Assembly (NCBI GenBank): GCA_947169115.1
Contig: CAMVOK010000020.1
Span: forward strand, 1-61,788
Direction of reading: 5' to 3'
Length of the DNA stretch: 61,788 nt
DNA from: an uncultured Prevotellaceae bacterium
GTDB lineage: Bacteria; Bacteroidota; Bacteroidia; Bacteroidales; Bacteroidaceae
The translations under genes and the position numbers were made by a program. The notes beneath the pieces were generated by a model, which was given only the letters and a program-made list of their open reading frames with translations, made no database searches and had not been told where the DNA came from. Position 1 is the first letter of the stretch. Each line of letters begins with the position of its first letter. Below, one piece after another: positions 44,967 through 54,858 of the stretch.

Positions 44967-45249
44967 TTTACAACACGACCCTTTAGTGGAATCGTGCTGC
45001 AAAGGAACCCAGTTATGAATCGGAGGGAAAGCCACTTTTTAAAAACAGGTGCATCACGAAACAATCACGCAGTTGAGCCTTGTTTTTGGCTGTTTTTCAT
45101 GGTTAAAACAGGTTTTTGAAGTGGATTTTGATAACATCGAATACGTAAGTATAATGAATGACAATTAGGAAAATACGACGAAATAGGTCAATATTGAGGA
45201 CAAAATGACTTAAAATAATCAAATATCTTATGCTTTTCCGTCAAAACTC

Positions 45250-45340
45250 TTGCAGAAAATCTCAAAAAGGTGTATATTTGCACCGTGTAAAATCTCAAAA
45301 AGGTGTAAAATATGGAAGTTCAGAAATCGCAAAAAGGTGC
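45250..45340 (+). promoter_or_regulatory. Promoter with three direct repeats before the ATPase gene
   Basis: TTG (45250-45252), 20 nt, TATATTTG (45273-45280). The motif AAATCTCAAAAAGGTGTA starts near 45258 and 45290, and a third version, AAATCGCAAAAAGGTGCG, lies at about 45323. The spacing of 32-33 bp puts the copies on the same DNA face every three turns, as for repressor sites. The upstream interval 44967-45249 shows no gene. Confidence 0.55.
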
Positions 45341-46703
45341 GGATGACATCATTATGAAGCGTAAAATATATCAGCAACTCCTTGATTGGAAGGAGAAAAG
45401 AAACGGTGAGGTGGCACTACTCGTAGAGGGAGCACGACGTATCGGAAAGAGTTATATCGTAGAGGAATTCGCCAAGAATGAGTATGAGTCATACATCCTC
45501 ATTGACTTCAATAAGGCTCCCCAGATGGTAAGAGATTGGTTTGACCTCTATCTGGAAGACCTCGATACGTTGTTCCTCTATCTGAGCCAACACTATAAAG
45601 TAAGGCTTCATGAGCGTAAGTCGCTCATTATCCTTGATGAGATTCAGTTATGCCCCAGAGCGAGAGCAGCCATCAAGTTTCTGGTGGCCGACAGAAGGTA
45701 TGACTACATTGAGACGGGATCTTTGGTAAGTATCAAGAAAAACACACAAGGCATCGTGCTCCCATCGGAAGAACGTTCTATTCAGATGTACCCGATGGAC
45801 TTTGAAGAGTTTCTTTGGGCTACAGGTAATGATATGCTGATGGACTTGATACGTAAGATGTATGCAGAGAGAAAACCGATGGGACAGGCTTTCCATCGTC
45901 AGGCAATGGATGCTTTCCGTCTCTATATGATAGTTGGAGGAATGCCGCAAGCCGTCAAAAAGTATGTTGAGACCAAAGACTTTGATGCCGTAGATGCAGC
46001 AAAGCGCGATGTGCTGACTATCTATCGTAATGACATCTTCAACTATGCAGGTGAGATAGCAGACAAGGTGGTGTCTATCTTCGACCAGATTCCTCCCCAG
46101 CTCTCCAAGCACGAAAAGAAGTTTCGGTTGTCAGCCCTGAAACCAGGCGCGAAATACCGCGACTGGGACGATGCATTCTTCTGGCTGAAGGACGCGAGGG
46201 TTGTCAACATCTGCTACAATTCGACAGAGCCGAACATCGGACTGAAGATGAACGAAGACCGTACGACATTGAAGTGTTATATGAACGATACGGGCTTGTT
46301 AATCAGCCATGCTTTTGATGAAAAGGGCATCGTCTCGTCTGAGATTTACCAGAAACTGCTCTTTGGAAAGCTGGAGGTGAACGAGGGAATGCTCATTGAG
46401 AATATCGTGGCCCAGATGCTGACAGCCAGCGGTAACAAGCTCTTTTTCTACAGTAAGTCGTCAGAAGAAGCCGAGGAACGAATGGAAATAGACTTCTTGC
46501 TTCAAAAGGACAAAGTGACCAGTCGTCACAATATCCGTCCGATAGAAGTCAAAAGCGGCAAGAACTACACTTTATCTTCCCTAAAGAAGTGTATGAATAA
46601 GTTTGGAGAGTATATGACCACTCCTACTGTTTTGCATGCAGCTGACTATAAAGTAGAGGATGGTATCACCTATCTTCCGCTTTACATGTCACCCTTATTG
46701 TAA
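45312..46703 (+). CDS. AAA_14/DUF4143 family ATPase
   Basis: A 463-residue protein. The Walker A is unusual: EGARRIGKSYIVEEFA (about residue 40). The Walker B is SLIILDEIQLCPRARAAIKF (about 97). The arm EDLDTLFLYLSQ and the sensor region YIETGSLVSI follow. The C-terminal DUF4143 domain includes YMNDTGLLISHAF, GMLIENIVAQMLTASG and a PD-(D/E)xK-like stretch MEIDFLL...PIEVKSGKNYTL. These ATPases are abundant in Bacteroidales and their role is unknown. Family members usually begin at a position equal to MKRKIYQQLLDWK (45354). The longer start at 45312 would put the third direct repeat inside the gene. Confidence 0.88.
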   Translation: MEVQKSQKGADDIIMKRKIYQQLLDWKEKRNGEVALLVEGARRIGKSYIVEEFAKNEYESYILIDFNKAPQMVRDWFDLYLEDLDTLFLYLSQHYKVRLHERKSLIILDEIQLCPRARAAIKFLVADRRYDYIETGSLVSIKKNTQGIVLPSEERSIQMYPMDFEEFLWATGNDMLMDLIRKMYAERKPMGQAFHRQAMDAFRLYMIVGGMPQAVKKYVETKDFDAVDAAKRDVLTIYRNDIFNYAGEIADKVVSIFDQIPPQLSKHEKKFRLSALKPGAKYRDWDDAFFWLKDARVVNICYNSTEPNIGLKMNEDRTTLKCYMNDTGLLISHAFDEKGIVSSEIYQKLLFGKLEVNEGMLIENIVAQMLTASGNKLFFYSKSSEEAEERMEIDFLLQKDKVTSRHNIRPIEVKSGKNYTLSSLKKCMNKFGEYMTTPTVLHAADYKVEDGITYLPLYMSPLL

Positions 46704-46833
46704 GTACAAGGAGCATAAGTCTCATATTGGCACCTTTAGCTTGATGATAGTATGTCCTCACAACGGTATCAGGAATTCATAGCAGAACGTACACGACTGT
46801 AAAGGGGAGCATATACAGCAAAGATAGTTTATA

Positions 46834-46896
46834 CATCGAATGCGAAAGCCACGAATTGTTATTAGACAACAATATTCGTGGCTTTCGCATTCGATG
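46834..46896. repeat. Perfect 23-bp inverted repeat hairpin
   Basis: Arm CATCGAATGCGAAAGCCACG... (46834-46856) is exactly complementary to 46874-46896, with a 17-nt loop that can itself pair in part (TTGTT/AACAA). No T-run follows, so it does not look like a simple terminator. It may be a tiny mobile palindrome or a bidirectional transcript end. Confidence 0.85.
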
Positions 46897-47338
46897 TTGG
46901 TTATGGTTGCCCAAGCGTGGCTTGAACTGTCACGACGGTTCAAGCAATTCATCTAAATGATTAGAGAGAGGAGTAATATGATAGGCCCTTAGAGGTTTAA
47001 ATGTTTAAGGGGTTTAAAGGGTTTAAGAGTTTAAGGGGCGCTCCTTCCCTTTAGGGAGAGCCGGGGTAGGCCTTTGCGCCCTCTGTCTGTGACTATCGTC
47101 CCATGAAGAACGCTAAAGAGAAGAGTGATGAGTGTAATCGGACGAGAAAAGATATGGTAATTTTTTCGATTAAGCAGGCATAAATCAGGTATTTTTGTTG
47201 ATTAACAGTTGAGGAATACGGTAATATTGTCGATTAACAGAGTCGGATTGTGACATTATTTATTGGGCACGAAATGTTTTTGCCAAAAAACTCCGAAAAT
47301 ACCAAAATTTTATAACAGTCGATTAGTTACAGGCTGTC
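46897..47338. other. Repeat-rich gap after the ATPase gene
   Basis: Contains TTTAAGG-type short tandem repeats (46992-47035) and a palindromic CTTCCCTTTAGGGAGAG piece (47041-47062). A partial GTAATCGGACG element lies at 47134-47144, and 47145-47338 is AT-rich. No gene is supported. Confidence 0.6.
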
Positions 47339-47479
47339 CTATCGGCTACAATAGGGTTCAAGTATTTTGTGGGAAATCTGTAGCTGCGTAGCAGTCTTGC
47401 GCCAGTCTTTGATAGCGGTGCGAACCTCCTCTATGATCTCTGCTACGTCAATGCCCTTGGCATCATCTTTCCAAATGTA
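47339..47479 (-). pseudogene. Remnant of a HipA-like C-terminus (tentative)
   Basis: A 46-codon frame ends at a stop: WKDDAKGIDVAEIIEEV, RTAIKDWRKTATQLQISHKI, LEPYCSR. The pattern EEVRxAIxxWRxxAxxLxIS resembles the last helices of HipA-type kinases. An ATG at 47490 is in another frame (MGKNTFGKMM). The rest of such a gene is missing, so this would be a decayed toxin gene. The call rests on recalled pattern similarity only. Confidence 0.3.
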
Positions 47480-47631
47480 TTCTTACCCATAATTGTTATT
47501 TATTCTGTGCAAAATTTAATAAAATTGTATAATATAACAAACATTTTATCAGAAACTGCATTTTGGGTACTTGCTTTTGATTGGATTTCTCGCAATACAA
47601 TAATTCTTTTCGTCAAGTTGACATTATTATA

Positions 47632-47675
47632 TAAAAAATGGAGCCGCTCCCTATGAATTTGGGGGCGGCTCCATT
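47632..47675 (-). terminator. Strong intrinsic terminator of the OmpA gene
   Basis: On the minus strand AATGGAGCCGC (47675-47665) pairs with GCGGCTCCATT, followed by TTTTT. Confidence 0.9.
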
Positions 47676-47697
47676 GGGTATTTGGTAAAAAGAGGGA

Positions 47698-48864
47698 TTA
47701 CTGCACCTGATAGCGAACTTCCTTGGTACGGAACTTCTTGGTAACGACTTTCTCCTTCTCGGTATATACGCCATGACCAGTGATGATGCTGACACGGTTC
47801 TTGTCGTTATCGTCGGGATAGGGCTGAACGGTGTCACCCTTCCATTCTACAGACTTAATCATATTGGCATCCACACCCTTTTCAATAAGAGCTTGCTTGG
47901 TCTTCTCGGCACGTGACTTAGAGTAACCCATGTTCAACTTGGGAGTACCCGTACCCTTGTCGGCGTATGCCGTGATGACGATTTCGCCATCCGTTACACC
48001 CTTCAGGAATTCGGCCACGCTGGCAATTTGCTCCTGTTCGGAGGTTACGCCAGACTCACGAATGCCGAAGAAGATTTCCTTCTTGATTTCACGGTCTGCG
48101 GTGACATCCTTATAGGTTACATCGTCGTACCAAACGGTATCGATGCGAGTAGCCCATACGGGTTCTGGTTCGGGCTCTGGTTCGGGCTCGGGCTCTGGAG
48201 CGGGTTTCTTCTTGAAACCGAACTTATAGGTGAGACCCAACTGAGCTGTCAGGCTCCAGTCGTCGCGGTTTCCTCTCTTACTATTGTAGCGGTCGGAAAG
48301 GCTATTGGCATCTACCTCCAGATTCAAGGCCCAATGCTTGGCCAGATTGATGTCGAGCTGAGCACCTACGCGAGCGTTATGGCTGAAACGGTTGTCATCC
48401 CAAGCCAGAGTGAGCACGTTCTTCTTGGCGTATGCATCGTCGTTTTCCCAAGCGTAGTTCAGACCGATACCGCCAATCAGATATACATTAACGGGATAGT
48501 AGTCCTTTTTGCCAAAGAGGGTCACGAGATTAATCATCAAGTCGATATCGGGCGTAATGTACTTGTAGTTGTACTTGAATTCGGGCACAACACCTTTGTC
48601 GTATCCTCCCTTGTTCCAGATGCCATTGACATGCAGACGGGCACCGACTACAGGGGTGAACCAACTTCCGAAGTACACACTGGCAGTAGGAGTGGCGATT
48701 TTGAATTTGTCGTAGTTTGTCAAGGTGACCTGACCGCCACCCTGAGCGCCAACAAACATGTGGGGATAAGGCTTATAGTCCTTTCCATCCGTGGTCTGGG
48801 CCATTGCTGCAACAGAAAGAGTAATCATCGCGATGGCAGCAAACAATTTCTTTGTTTTGTTCAT
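47698..48864 (-). CDS. OmpA-family porin with peptidoglycan-binding domain
   Basis: A 388-residue outer-membrane protein with signal peptide MNKTKKLFAAIAMITLSVAAMA, which sets the start. Residues 25-225 form an eight-strand-type barrel (YPHMFVGAQGGGQVTLTNYD, GARLHVNGIWNKGG, KHWALNLEVDANSLSD). A Pro-Glu repeat linker (PEPEPEPEPEPEP) leads to a C-terminal OmpA domain (about 285-375) with ITAYADKGTGTPKLNMGYSK, SRAEKTKQALIEKGV and DNDKNRVSIITG. It links the outer membrane to peptidoglycan and is typically a very abundant protein. It is divergent from the GNAT-like gene. Confidence 0.9.
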   Translation of the reverse strand: MNKTKKLFAAIAMITLSVAAMAQTTDGKDYKPYPHMFVGAQGGGQVTLTNYDKFKIATPTASVYFGSWFTPVVGARLHVNGIWNKGGYDKGVVPEFKYNYKYITPDIDLMINLVTLFGKKDYYPVNVYLIGGIGLNYAWENDDAYAKKNVLTLAWDDNRFSHNARVGAQLDINLAKHWALNLEVDANSLSDRYNSKRGNRDDWSLTAQLGLTYKFGFKKKPAPEPEPEPEPEPEPVWATRIDTVWYDDVTYKDVTADREIKKEIFFGIRESGVTSEQEQIASVAEFLKGVTDGEIVITAYADKGTGTPKLNMGYSKSRAEKTKQALIEKGVDANMIKSVEWKGDTVQPYPDDNDKNRVSIITGHGVYTEKEKVVTKKFRTKEVRYQVQ

Positions 48865-49071
48865 GGTTTTATGTGTTTTTGTTGAAATAATTGCTGTGTA
48901 TATGCACATTATATTTTGACAAAATTAACATCTTTTTTGATTACATCCAAAAAAATCACATCACAAATACAAAAAACAAGACAAAATATCCTAAAAAGGT
49001 GGGGGGTATTAACTATTTTACGAATGTTTTTTGTATATTTGCCCCTTAATAAAATCTTAATATGTAAAGAT

Positions 49072-50226
49072 ATGCCTGAAATTACAATTAGGCCCGTAAG
49101 GAGTAAAAAGGACATGCGGCAGTTTGTGCGTTTCAACTGGGAACTGTACAAGGATTGCCCATACGCCGTGCCCGATTTTCTGGAGGACACGCTCGACACC
49201 TTCAACCCCAAGAAGAACCCTGCCCTGAAGTTCTGCGACGTGGAATGCTTCATGGCATTCCGTGGCAACGAGATGGTGGGGCGCGTGGCTGCCATCATCA
49301 ACCGCCGAGCCAATGAACACTGGAAGGAACGTCACGTAAGATTCGGATGGATTGACTTCATCGACGACATCAGTGTAACCAAGGCTCTGCTGGACACCGT
49401 GGAGAAGTGGGGTCGCGAACGGGGCATGGACACCATAGTCGGGCCGCTGGGCTTTACCGACCTCGACCTCGAAGGCATGCTCACCGATGGCTACGACCAG
49501 CTTTCGACCATGAACAGCATCTATAACTATCCCTACTATCCCGAACACATGCGTCAGCTGGGCTACGAGAAGGAAGTGGGCTGGGTGGAGCGTAAAGTGA
49601 TGGTACCCAAGGCTGGCCATGAGGCCAATATGCAGAAATACTTCAAAATAGCCGAACTGGTGGAAAAGCGTTACGGATTCCGTCTGCGCAAATTCAAGAG
49701 CAAGAAAGAGATACGCGAGGGTGGATATATCCCGAAGGTGCTGAACGTAGTGAATAAGGCATACGCCAATCTTTACGGCTACTGCGAACTGGATGCCGAA
49801 CAGATGGAGGTCTATGCCGACCAGTATCTGGCATATCTCGACAAGCGTTATCTCTCGGTTGTGGAGACAGCCGAAGGCGAAGTCATCGGCATGGGCATCT
49901 GCATCACCAGCCTCAGCCGTGCCATACAGAAGGCCAAGGCCAAACTATTCCCCTTCGGCTGGTGGCACATGGCCAAGGCCCTATGGTTCAACCGCCATCC
50001 GCAGGTGCTCGACATGTTGCTCGTGGGTGTGCTGCCCGAGTATCAGGACAAGGGTGCCAATGCCCTCTTCTTTGCCGACATCATCCCACAGGCCATCAAG
50101 GATGGTTACGAATGGGCCGAGACACACCATCAGTTGGAGGACAACCTTCCCAGTCAGACCCAATGGAAGAACCTCGACTGCATCATACACAAAAAGAGAT
50201 GTGCATTTAAGAAGGCTTTAAAATAG
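49072..50226 (+). CDS. GNAT-like acyltransferase-fold protein, conserved in Bacteroidetes
   Basis: A 384-residue cytosolic protein starting MPEITIRPVRSKKDMRQFVR. The frame extends upstream, but the -7 box TATATTTG at 49034-49041 lies inside that extension and supports this start. GNAT-like elements are the opening beta-alpha unit (FVRFNWELYKDCPYAVPDFL), CFMAFRGNEMVGRVAAIINR and the C-terminal LDMLLVGVLPEYQDKGANAL with a Q/D-x-G-x-N-A loop. Proteins of this kind are annotated only as N-acetyltransferase-like in this phylum. Substrate is unknown. It precedes parE, with a palindromic repeat between them (50233-50262). Confidence 0.65.
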   Translation: MPEITIRPVRSKKDMRQFVRFNWELYKDCPYAVPDFLEDTLDTFNPKKNPALKFCDVECFMAFRGNEMVGRVAAIINRRANEHWKERHVRFGWIDFIDDISVTKALLDTVEKWGRERGMDTIVGPLGFTDLDLEGMLTDGYDQLSTMNSIYNYPYYPEHMRQLGYEKEVGWVERKVMVPKAGHEANMQKYFKIAELVEKRYGFRLRKFKSKKEIREGGYIPKVLNVVNKAYANLYGYCELDAEQMEVYADQYLAYLDKRYLSVVETAEGEVIGMGICITSLSRAIQKAKAKLFPFGWWHMAKALWFNRHPQVLDMLLVGVLPEYQDKGANALFFADIIPQAIKDGYEWAETHHQLEDNLPSQTQWKNLDCIIHKKRCAFKKALK

Positions 50227-50335
50227 AGGAAACCACCCCGCCTCTCCCAAAGGGAGGCAGAAAGCCTGAATCTCTAAATGATTAACTTACAATTGCCCAG
50301 AAGTGAGGGCGTTTATACTGATGAGTTGAGATAAT

Positions 50336-52375
50336 ATGGACAAAAATACCACACAATCTGCAAACGAAACTACTCCCCTCCCTCAGGAGGGGCAAGGGGG
50401 CGGGGTCGCTATCGACGGCGTTAGTCCACTTGCCGACTACGGTGCCGAAGACATTAAGCACCTCTCCGACATGGAACACATTCGTCTGCGACCAGGTATG
50501 TACATTGGGCGACTGGGCGACGGCAGTCATGCTGAGGACGGCATCTACGTACTACTAAAGGAGGTCATCGACAACAGTATCGACGAGTTCAAGATGAACG
50601 CGGGTAAGCGCATTGAGGTGGACATGGACGAAAACGTGCGTGTTTCTGTCCGTGACTATGGTCGTGGTATACCTCTGGCAGCCCTCATCGATGCTGTCTC
50701 CATGCTGAACACAGGTGGCAAGTACGACTCGAAGGCGTTCCAGAAGAGTGTCGGACTGAATGGTGTGGGACTGAAAGCCGTGAACGCATTGAGTAGCCAC
50801 TTCGAGGTGTATGCCGTGCGCGATGGTGAAATGCGCCGGGCAACCTTCGAAAAGGGACAACTGGTAAACGACGAAACACAGAAGACCGAAGAGGAAAACG
50901 GTACGTATGTATATTTCGAACCCGATGCCTCGCTGTTTAAACACTACCGTTTCCAAGCTGAGTTTATAGAAAACCTGCTACGCAACTATACGTACTTGAA
51001 CACGGGGCTGACCATTATCTTCAACGGTAGGCGCATACTCTCCCGAAACGGACTTTCCGACCTGCTCACCGACCGCATGACGAACAATCCGTTGTACGAA
51101 ATCGTACACATGAGGGGCGAGGACATTGAGATTGCCTTCACCCATTGTAACCAGAACGGTGAGGAGTATTACTCGTTTGTCAACGGACAGCACACCACGC
51201 TGGGCGGTACCCACCAAGCGGCTTTCAAAAAATACATTGCCGAGGTCATCAAAGACTACTCGAGCAAGAACTTCGACTATTCAGACATCCGCAACGGACT
51301 GGTGGGAGCCATAAGCATCAACATACAGGAACCGCTGTTCGAAAGCCAGACCAAGGTGAAACTGGGGTCACTGACTACGGCTCCTGAAGGTGGTGTCTCG
51401 ATAGACAAGTTTATCGGCGACTTCGTAAAAGAGCAGGTGGACAACTACCTGCACAGAAATACCGACGTTGCCAACATCATCATCCAGAAAGTACAGGACA
51501 GCGAACGTGAGCGCAAGGCCATGGCCGGTGTGGCCAAGCTGGCACGCGAACGTAGCAAGAAAGCCAACCTGCACAACCGTAAATTGCGCGACTGCCGCGT
51601 CCACCTCACCGATGCCAAAGGTGATCTGCAGGAAGACACCTCCATCTTTATCACCGAGGGAGATTCGGCCAGCGGAAGCATAACGAAGAGCCGCGACGTA
51701 AACACACAGGCCGTATTCTCCCTGCGAGGGAAACCCCTAAATTGTTTCGGTCTGACCAAAAAGGTGGTGTACGAGAACGAAGAGTTCAACCTCTTGCAAG
51801 CCGCCCTGAACATTGAGGACGGACTGGACGGACTGCGCTATAACAAGGTCATCGTGGCCACAGATGCCGATGTAGATGGTATGCACATCCGCCTCTTGAT
51901 GATTACCTTCTTCCTACAGTTCTTCCCCGAACTTATCAAGAAAGGTCACGTCTATATCCTGCAAACCCCTCTCTTCCGAGTGCGTGCCCGTAAGTCGAAA
52001 CTGGGCAAAAACAAGGTGAAGGAACTGCAAGAGGCCGCTCAGGACCAAGAGGCAAAGGTACGCCGACAGATATCGGAAAATGCCGATTTCATCACACAAT
52101 ACTGCTACTCCGAGGAAGAACGTCTGCAAGCTATCTCCGATATGGGACCCGACCCCGAAATCACCCGATTCAAAGGTCTCGGAGAAATCAGCCCCGAAGA
52201 GTTCAAGACATTCATCGGCCCCGACATCCGACTGGAACAAGTCTCGTTGCACAAAGCAGACAATGTAGGCGAACTACTGGAGTATTACATGGGCAAAAAC
52301 ACCATGGAACGACAAAACTTCATCATCGACAACCTCGTTATTGAGGAAGATTTGGCCGAGGAGGATACGGATTAG
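50336..52375 (+). CDS. parE: DNA topoisomerase IV subunit B
   Basis: A 679-residue type IIA topoisomerase ATPase subunit. The GHKL ATP-binding site is clear ([48 protein letters not shown]). The Toprim part has [11 protein letters not shown] and [19 protein letters not shown]. The C-terminal [13 protein letters not shown] is conserved. It decatenates chromosomes with ParC. ParE is preferred to GyrB because of the short Toprim/C-terminal region and the sequence style of Bacteroidetes ParE. The first 28 residues are an extension; residues 12-23 ([12 protein letters not shown]) are encoded by the palindromic CCCCTCCC element (50371-50404). The same element opens ybeY. Confidence 0.9.
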   Translation: MDKNTTQSANETTPLPQEGQGGGVAIDGVSPLADYGAEDIKHLSDMEHIRLRPGMYIGRLGDGSHAEDGIYVLLKEVIDNSIDEFKMNAGKRIEVDMDENVRVSVRDYGRGIPLAALIDAVSMLNTGGKYDSKAFQKSVGLNGVGLKAVNALSSHFEVYAVRDGEMRRATFEKGQLVNDETQKTEEENGTYVYFEPDASLFKHYRFQAEFIENLLRNYTYLNTGLTIIFNGRRILSRNGLSDLLTDRMTNNPLYEIVHMRGEDIEIAFTHCNQNGEEYYSFVNGQHTTLGGTHQAAFKKYIAEVIKDYSSKNFDYSDIRNGLVGAISINIQEPLFESQTKVKLGSLTTAPEGGVSIDKFIGDFVKEQVDNYLHRNTDVANIIIQKVQDSERERKAMAGVAKLARERSKKANLHNRKLRDCRVHLTDAKGDLQEDTSIFITEGDSASGSITKSRDVNTQAVFSLRGKPLNCFGLTKKVVYENEEFNLLQAALNIEDGLDGLRYNKVIVATDADVDGMHIRLLMITFFLQFFPELIKKGHVYILQTPLFRVRARKSKLGKNKVKELQEAAQDQEAKVRRQISENADFITQYCYSEEERLQAISDMGPDPEITRFKGLGEISPEEFKTFIGPDIRLEQVSLHKADNVGELLEYYMGKNTMERQNFIIDNLVIEEDLAEEDTD

Positions 52376-52417
52376 AGATTAGAGATTAAAAGTTGAACCT
52401 CTTTTGAATTTTGAATT

Positions 52418-52903
52418 TTGAATTTTGAATTAAAAAAAGCCCTCTTCCCCGGTTCCTTCGACCCCTTCACACGTGGCCATGCCGACATCGTCAGCAGAGG
52501 ACTGAAGTTGTTCGATCGCATCATCATTGCAGTGGGATATAACGAGCAGAAACAAGGATGGATTCCCTTGGAAGAACGCGTGCGTGCCCTGCGTGAGTTG
52601 TACAAGGAAGAACCGCGCATATCGGTGGAAAGCTATAATACCCTGACCGTGAACTTTGCCAGAACGATGGGGGCACAAGCCATACTCCGTGGTGTCCGGA
52701 GTCACAAAGATTATGAATACGAACTCCAAATGGCCGACGTTAACCGGCAACTGGCTGAGGACATCGAAACTATCGTCCTATTTGCGAATCCCGAACTGGC
52801 TGCCATCAGCAGCAGTACCATACGTGAACTCAAACACTTCGGCCGCGACATCACACCTTGGCTGCCCGAAGGCATAAACTATGAACAAATAACTAATAAA
52901 TAA
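52418..52903 (+). CDS. coaD: Phosphopantetheine adenylyltransferase
   Basis: A 161-residue enzyme of coenzyme A synthesis that joins 4'-phosphopantetheine and ATP to give dephospho-CoA. Motifs are complete: KALFPGSFDPFTRGHADIV (T/HxGH), AVGYNEQKQGWIPLEERVRA, ILRGVRSHKDYEYELQMADV and AISSSTIRELKHFG. No ATG is available: the frame is closed by TGA at 52412-52414 and the first possible codon is TTG at 52418 (or ATT). That TTG lies inside a run of four TTTTGAA heptamers, which therefore encode the N-terminal MNFEL. It follows parE by 42 bp. Confidence 0.93.
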   Translation: MNFELKKALFPGSFDPFTRGHADIVSRGLKLFDRIIIAVGYNEQKQGWIPLEERVRALRELYKEEPRISVESYNTLTVNFARTMGAQAILRGVRSHKDYEYELQMADVNRQLAEDIETIVLFANPELAAISSSTIRELKHFGRDITPWLPEGINYEQITNK

Positions 52904-52969
52904 GTGAACAAAATTAATTGACATTATTATATTTGAAACGAATTATCCTAATTTATTTTAATTTTATCC

Positions 52970-53060
52970 ATATAATCGGACGGCGTAATCGGATGGTCGC
53001 AGACCTACGCTTCGCTCGTCGAAGAAGCCTACGCTTGCGTAACAACGTGGAGCAAGAATT
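52970..53060. repeat. GTAATCGG-family element between coaD and the S41 gene
   Basis: ATAATCGGACGG, GTAATCGGATGG and the closing GGAGCAAGAA mark a composite copy with internal hairpins (CTTCGCTCGTCGAAG, CTACGCTTGCGTA). The flanks (52904-52969 and 53061-53185) are AT-rich and show no gene. ACGAATTATCC and GTATAATTCGTTTC on either side are weak inverted matches. Confidence 0.75.
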
Positions 53061-53185
53061 TATCTTAATGTCAAGAATATAATTAAGAAAATTAAGGCCA
53101 ATTAGTATAATTCGTTTCTAAAAACATGTAGGATAATGTAGGATAAATTTGATTAGGTACTTAAATAAAAAAGATTATAATTGTA

Positions 53186-54805
53186 ATGAAAGCCTTTTTC
53201 CATCGCAAAACCCATAAGCCATATCGCTTATCATATATCATTTATTATTTATCATTTATTATTTATCATTTATTATCTACTCCCACGGTCTCTGCCCAGA
53301 ACGCGGAACTCGACATAGCCATGCGCAAACTGAACATGGCCACCATCATGACCAACATATACTACGTGGACAGCGTGAAGGTGGACAAACTCGTGGAGGA
53401 TGCCATCAATGGGATGCTCAGCAAACTCGACCCCCACTCGCAATACTCCAACGCCAAGGACACGAAACGGATGAATGAGTCTCTGGAGGGGTCGTTCGAA
53501 GGCATAGGTGTGCAGTTCAACATGCTGGAAGACACACTCGTCGTCATCCAACCCGTACCCAAAGGACCCTCTGAACGTGTGGGCATACTGGCTGGCGACC
53601 GCATTGTATCGGTCAACGACACAGCCATTGCCGGGGTGAAAATGAGCCGTGAGGAGATCATGAGCCGCCTGCGTGGCCCCAAGGACACCAAAGTAAAGCT
53701 GGGCATTGTGCGTCAGGGGGTAAAGGATGTTTCCTACTTCACCGTTAAACGCGACAAAATTCCCGTAAACACCCTGGATGCGGCTTACATGGTAACCCCC
53801 GAAATCGGGCTCATCCGCTTCTCCAGTTTCGGACAGACCACCTACAACGAGGTGATGGCAGCCTTGGATAAACTGAAACAGCAAGGCATGACCCGCCTCA
53901 TCATCGACATGCAGCAAAACGGCGGTGGACTGCTGAACGTAGCAGCCGAAATAGCCAGCCAGTTCCTGCCCAAAGGTGATACCATCGTCTATACACGCGG
54001 AAGAAGTGTGCCCAGTCAAGTTTTCATAAGCAACGGCGGACACGGATGGCAAGAAGGAAAGGTAGCCGTACTCATTGACGAATATTCGGCCTCCGCCGCA
54101 GAGATACTGACAGGAGCCATTCAAGACCAAGACCGTGGTGTGGTCATCGGCCGACGCTCCTTTGGAAAGGGACTGGTACAACGTCCTGTGGACCTACCCG
54201 ACGGCTCCATGATTCGCCTGACCATAGCCCGGTACTATACCCCCTCAGGGCGTTGCATCCAGAAGCCCTATACCAAAGGGGACAAGGATGGTTATTCGAA
54301 GGATGTCATCAACCGCTACAACAAGGGTGAACTTTCCAATGCCGACAGCATACACTTTCCCGATTCGCTACGCTACAAGACACGGCGCCTGGGACGTACC
54401 GTTTACGGCGGAGGTGGCATCATGCCCGACTACTTCATACCGCTCGATACCACCAAGTACACCAAATACTACCGCGAATTGTCGGCTAAAAGTTTGATTA
54501 TTAATGCCAGCCTACGCAACCTCGACAAGAACCGGAAGAAACTTTCCAAAACCTGGAAAGACTTTGAAAGCTTCAAGACGGAATACGAGGTTCCCGATGA
54601 TGTCGTAGAACATATTTTCAAGGAAGGAGAGAAACAGAAAATCACACCCAAAGACGAAGAAGAACGCCAACAGACCATACCGCAACTGAAACATATTCTG
54701 AAAGCCTTTACAGCTCGCGACCTCTGGGATATGAGTGAGTACTTTGCCATCATCTACGAGGACGACCCCATGGTCATGAAGGCAGTGGAACTGCTGAAAG
54801 AATGA
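53186..54805 (+). CDS. S41 family C-terminal processing protease with PDZ domain
   Basis: A 539-residue exported protease. The signal peptide core (YIIYYLSFIIYHLLS, residues 16-31) is encoded by TATCATT/TATTATT heptamers (53222-53277). An N-terminal helical part precedes a PDZ domain (about 105-185, GIGVQFNMLEDTLVVIQPVP, GPSERVGILAGDRIVSVND). The S41 domain contains RLIIDMQQNGGGLLNVAAEI, the catalytic Ser303 (EYSASAAEI) and Lys328 (RRSFGKGLVQ). It degrades or trims envelope proteins in the periplasm. The C-terminal 150 residues carry helices typical of Bacteroidetes CtpA proteins. Confidence 0.92.
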   Translation: MKAFFHRKTHKPYRLSYIIYYLSFIIYHLLSTPTVSAQNAELDIAMRKLNMATIMTNIYYVDSVKVDKLVEDAINGMLSKLDPHSQYSNAKDTKRMNESLEGSFEGIGVQFNMLEDTLVVIQPVPKGPSERVGILAGDRIVSVNDTAIAGVKMSREEIMSRLRGPKDTKVKLGIVRQGVKDVSYFTVKRDKIPVNTLDAAYMVTPEIGLIRFSSFGQTTYNEVMAALDKLKQQGMTRLIIDMQQNGGGLLNVAAEIASQFLPKGDTIVYTRGRSVPSQVFISNGGHGWQEGKVAVLIDEYSASAAEILTGAIQDQDRGVVIGRRSFGKGLVQRPVDLPDGSMIRLTIARYYTPSGRCIQKPYTKGDKDGYSKDVINRYNKGELSNADSIHFPDSLRYKTRRLGRTVYGGGGIMPDYFIPLDTTKYTKYYRELSAKSLIINASLRNLDKNRKKLSKTWKDFESFKTEYEVPDDVVEHIFKEGEKQKITPKDEEERQQTIPQLKHILKAFTARDLWDMSEYFAIIYEDDPMVMKAVELLKE

Positions 54806-54858
54806 CCCCTACCCCTCTCCCTCCCCGAGGGGAGGGCGTATATACATAAGATATTAAG

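Noticed and set aside
46758..46952. 64-residue minus-strand frame over the hairpin
   Set aside because: It is created by reading through the perfect inverted repeat, and both arms give unrelated low-quality peptide.
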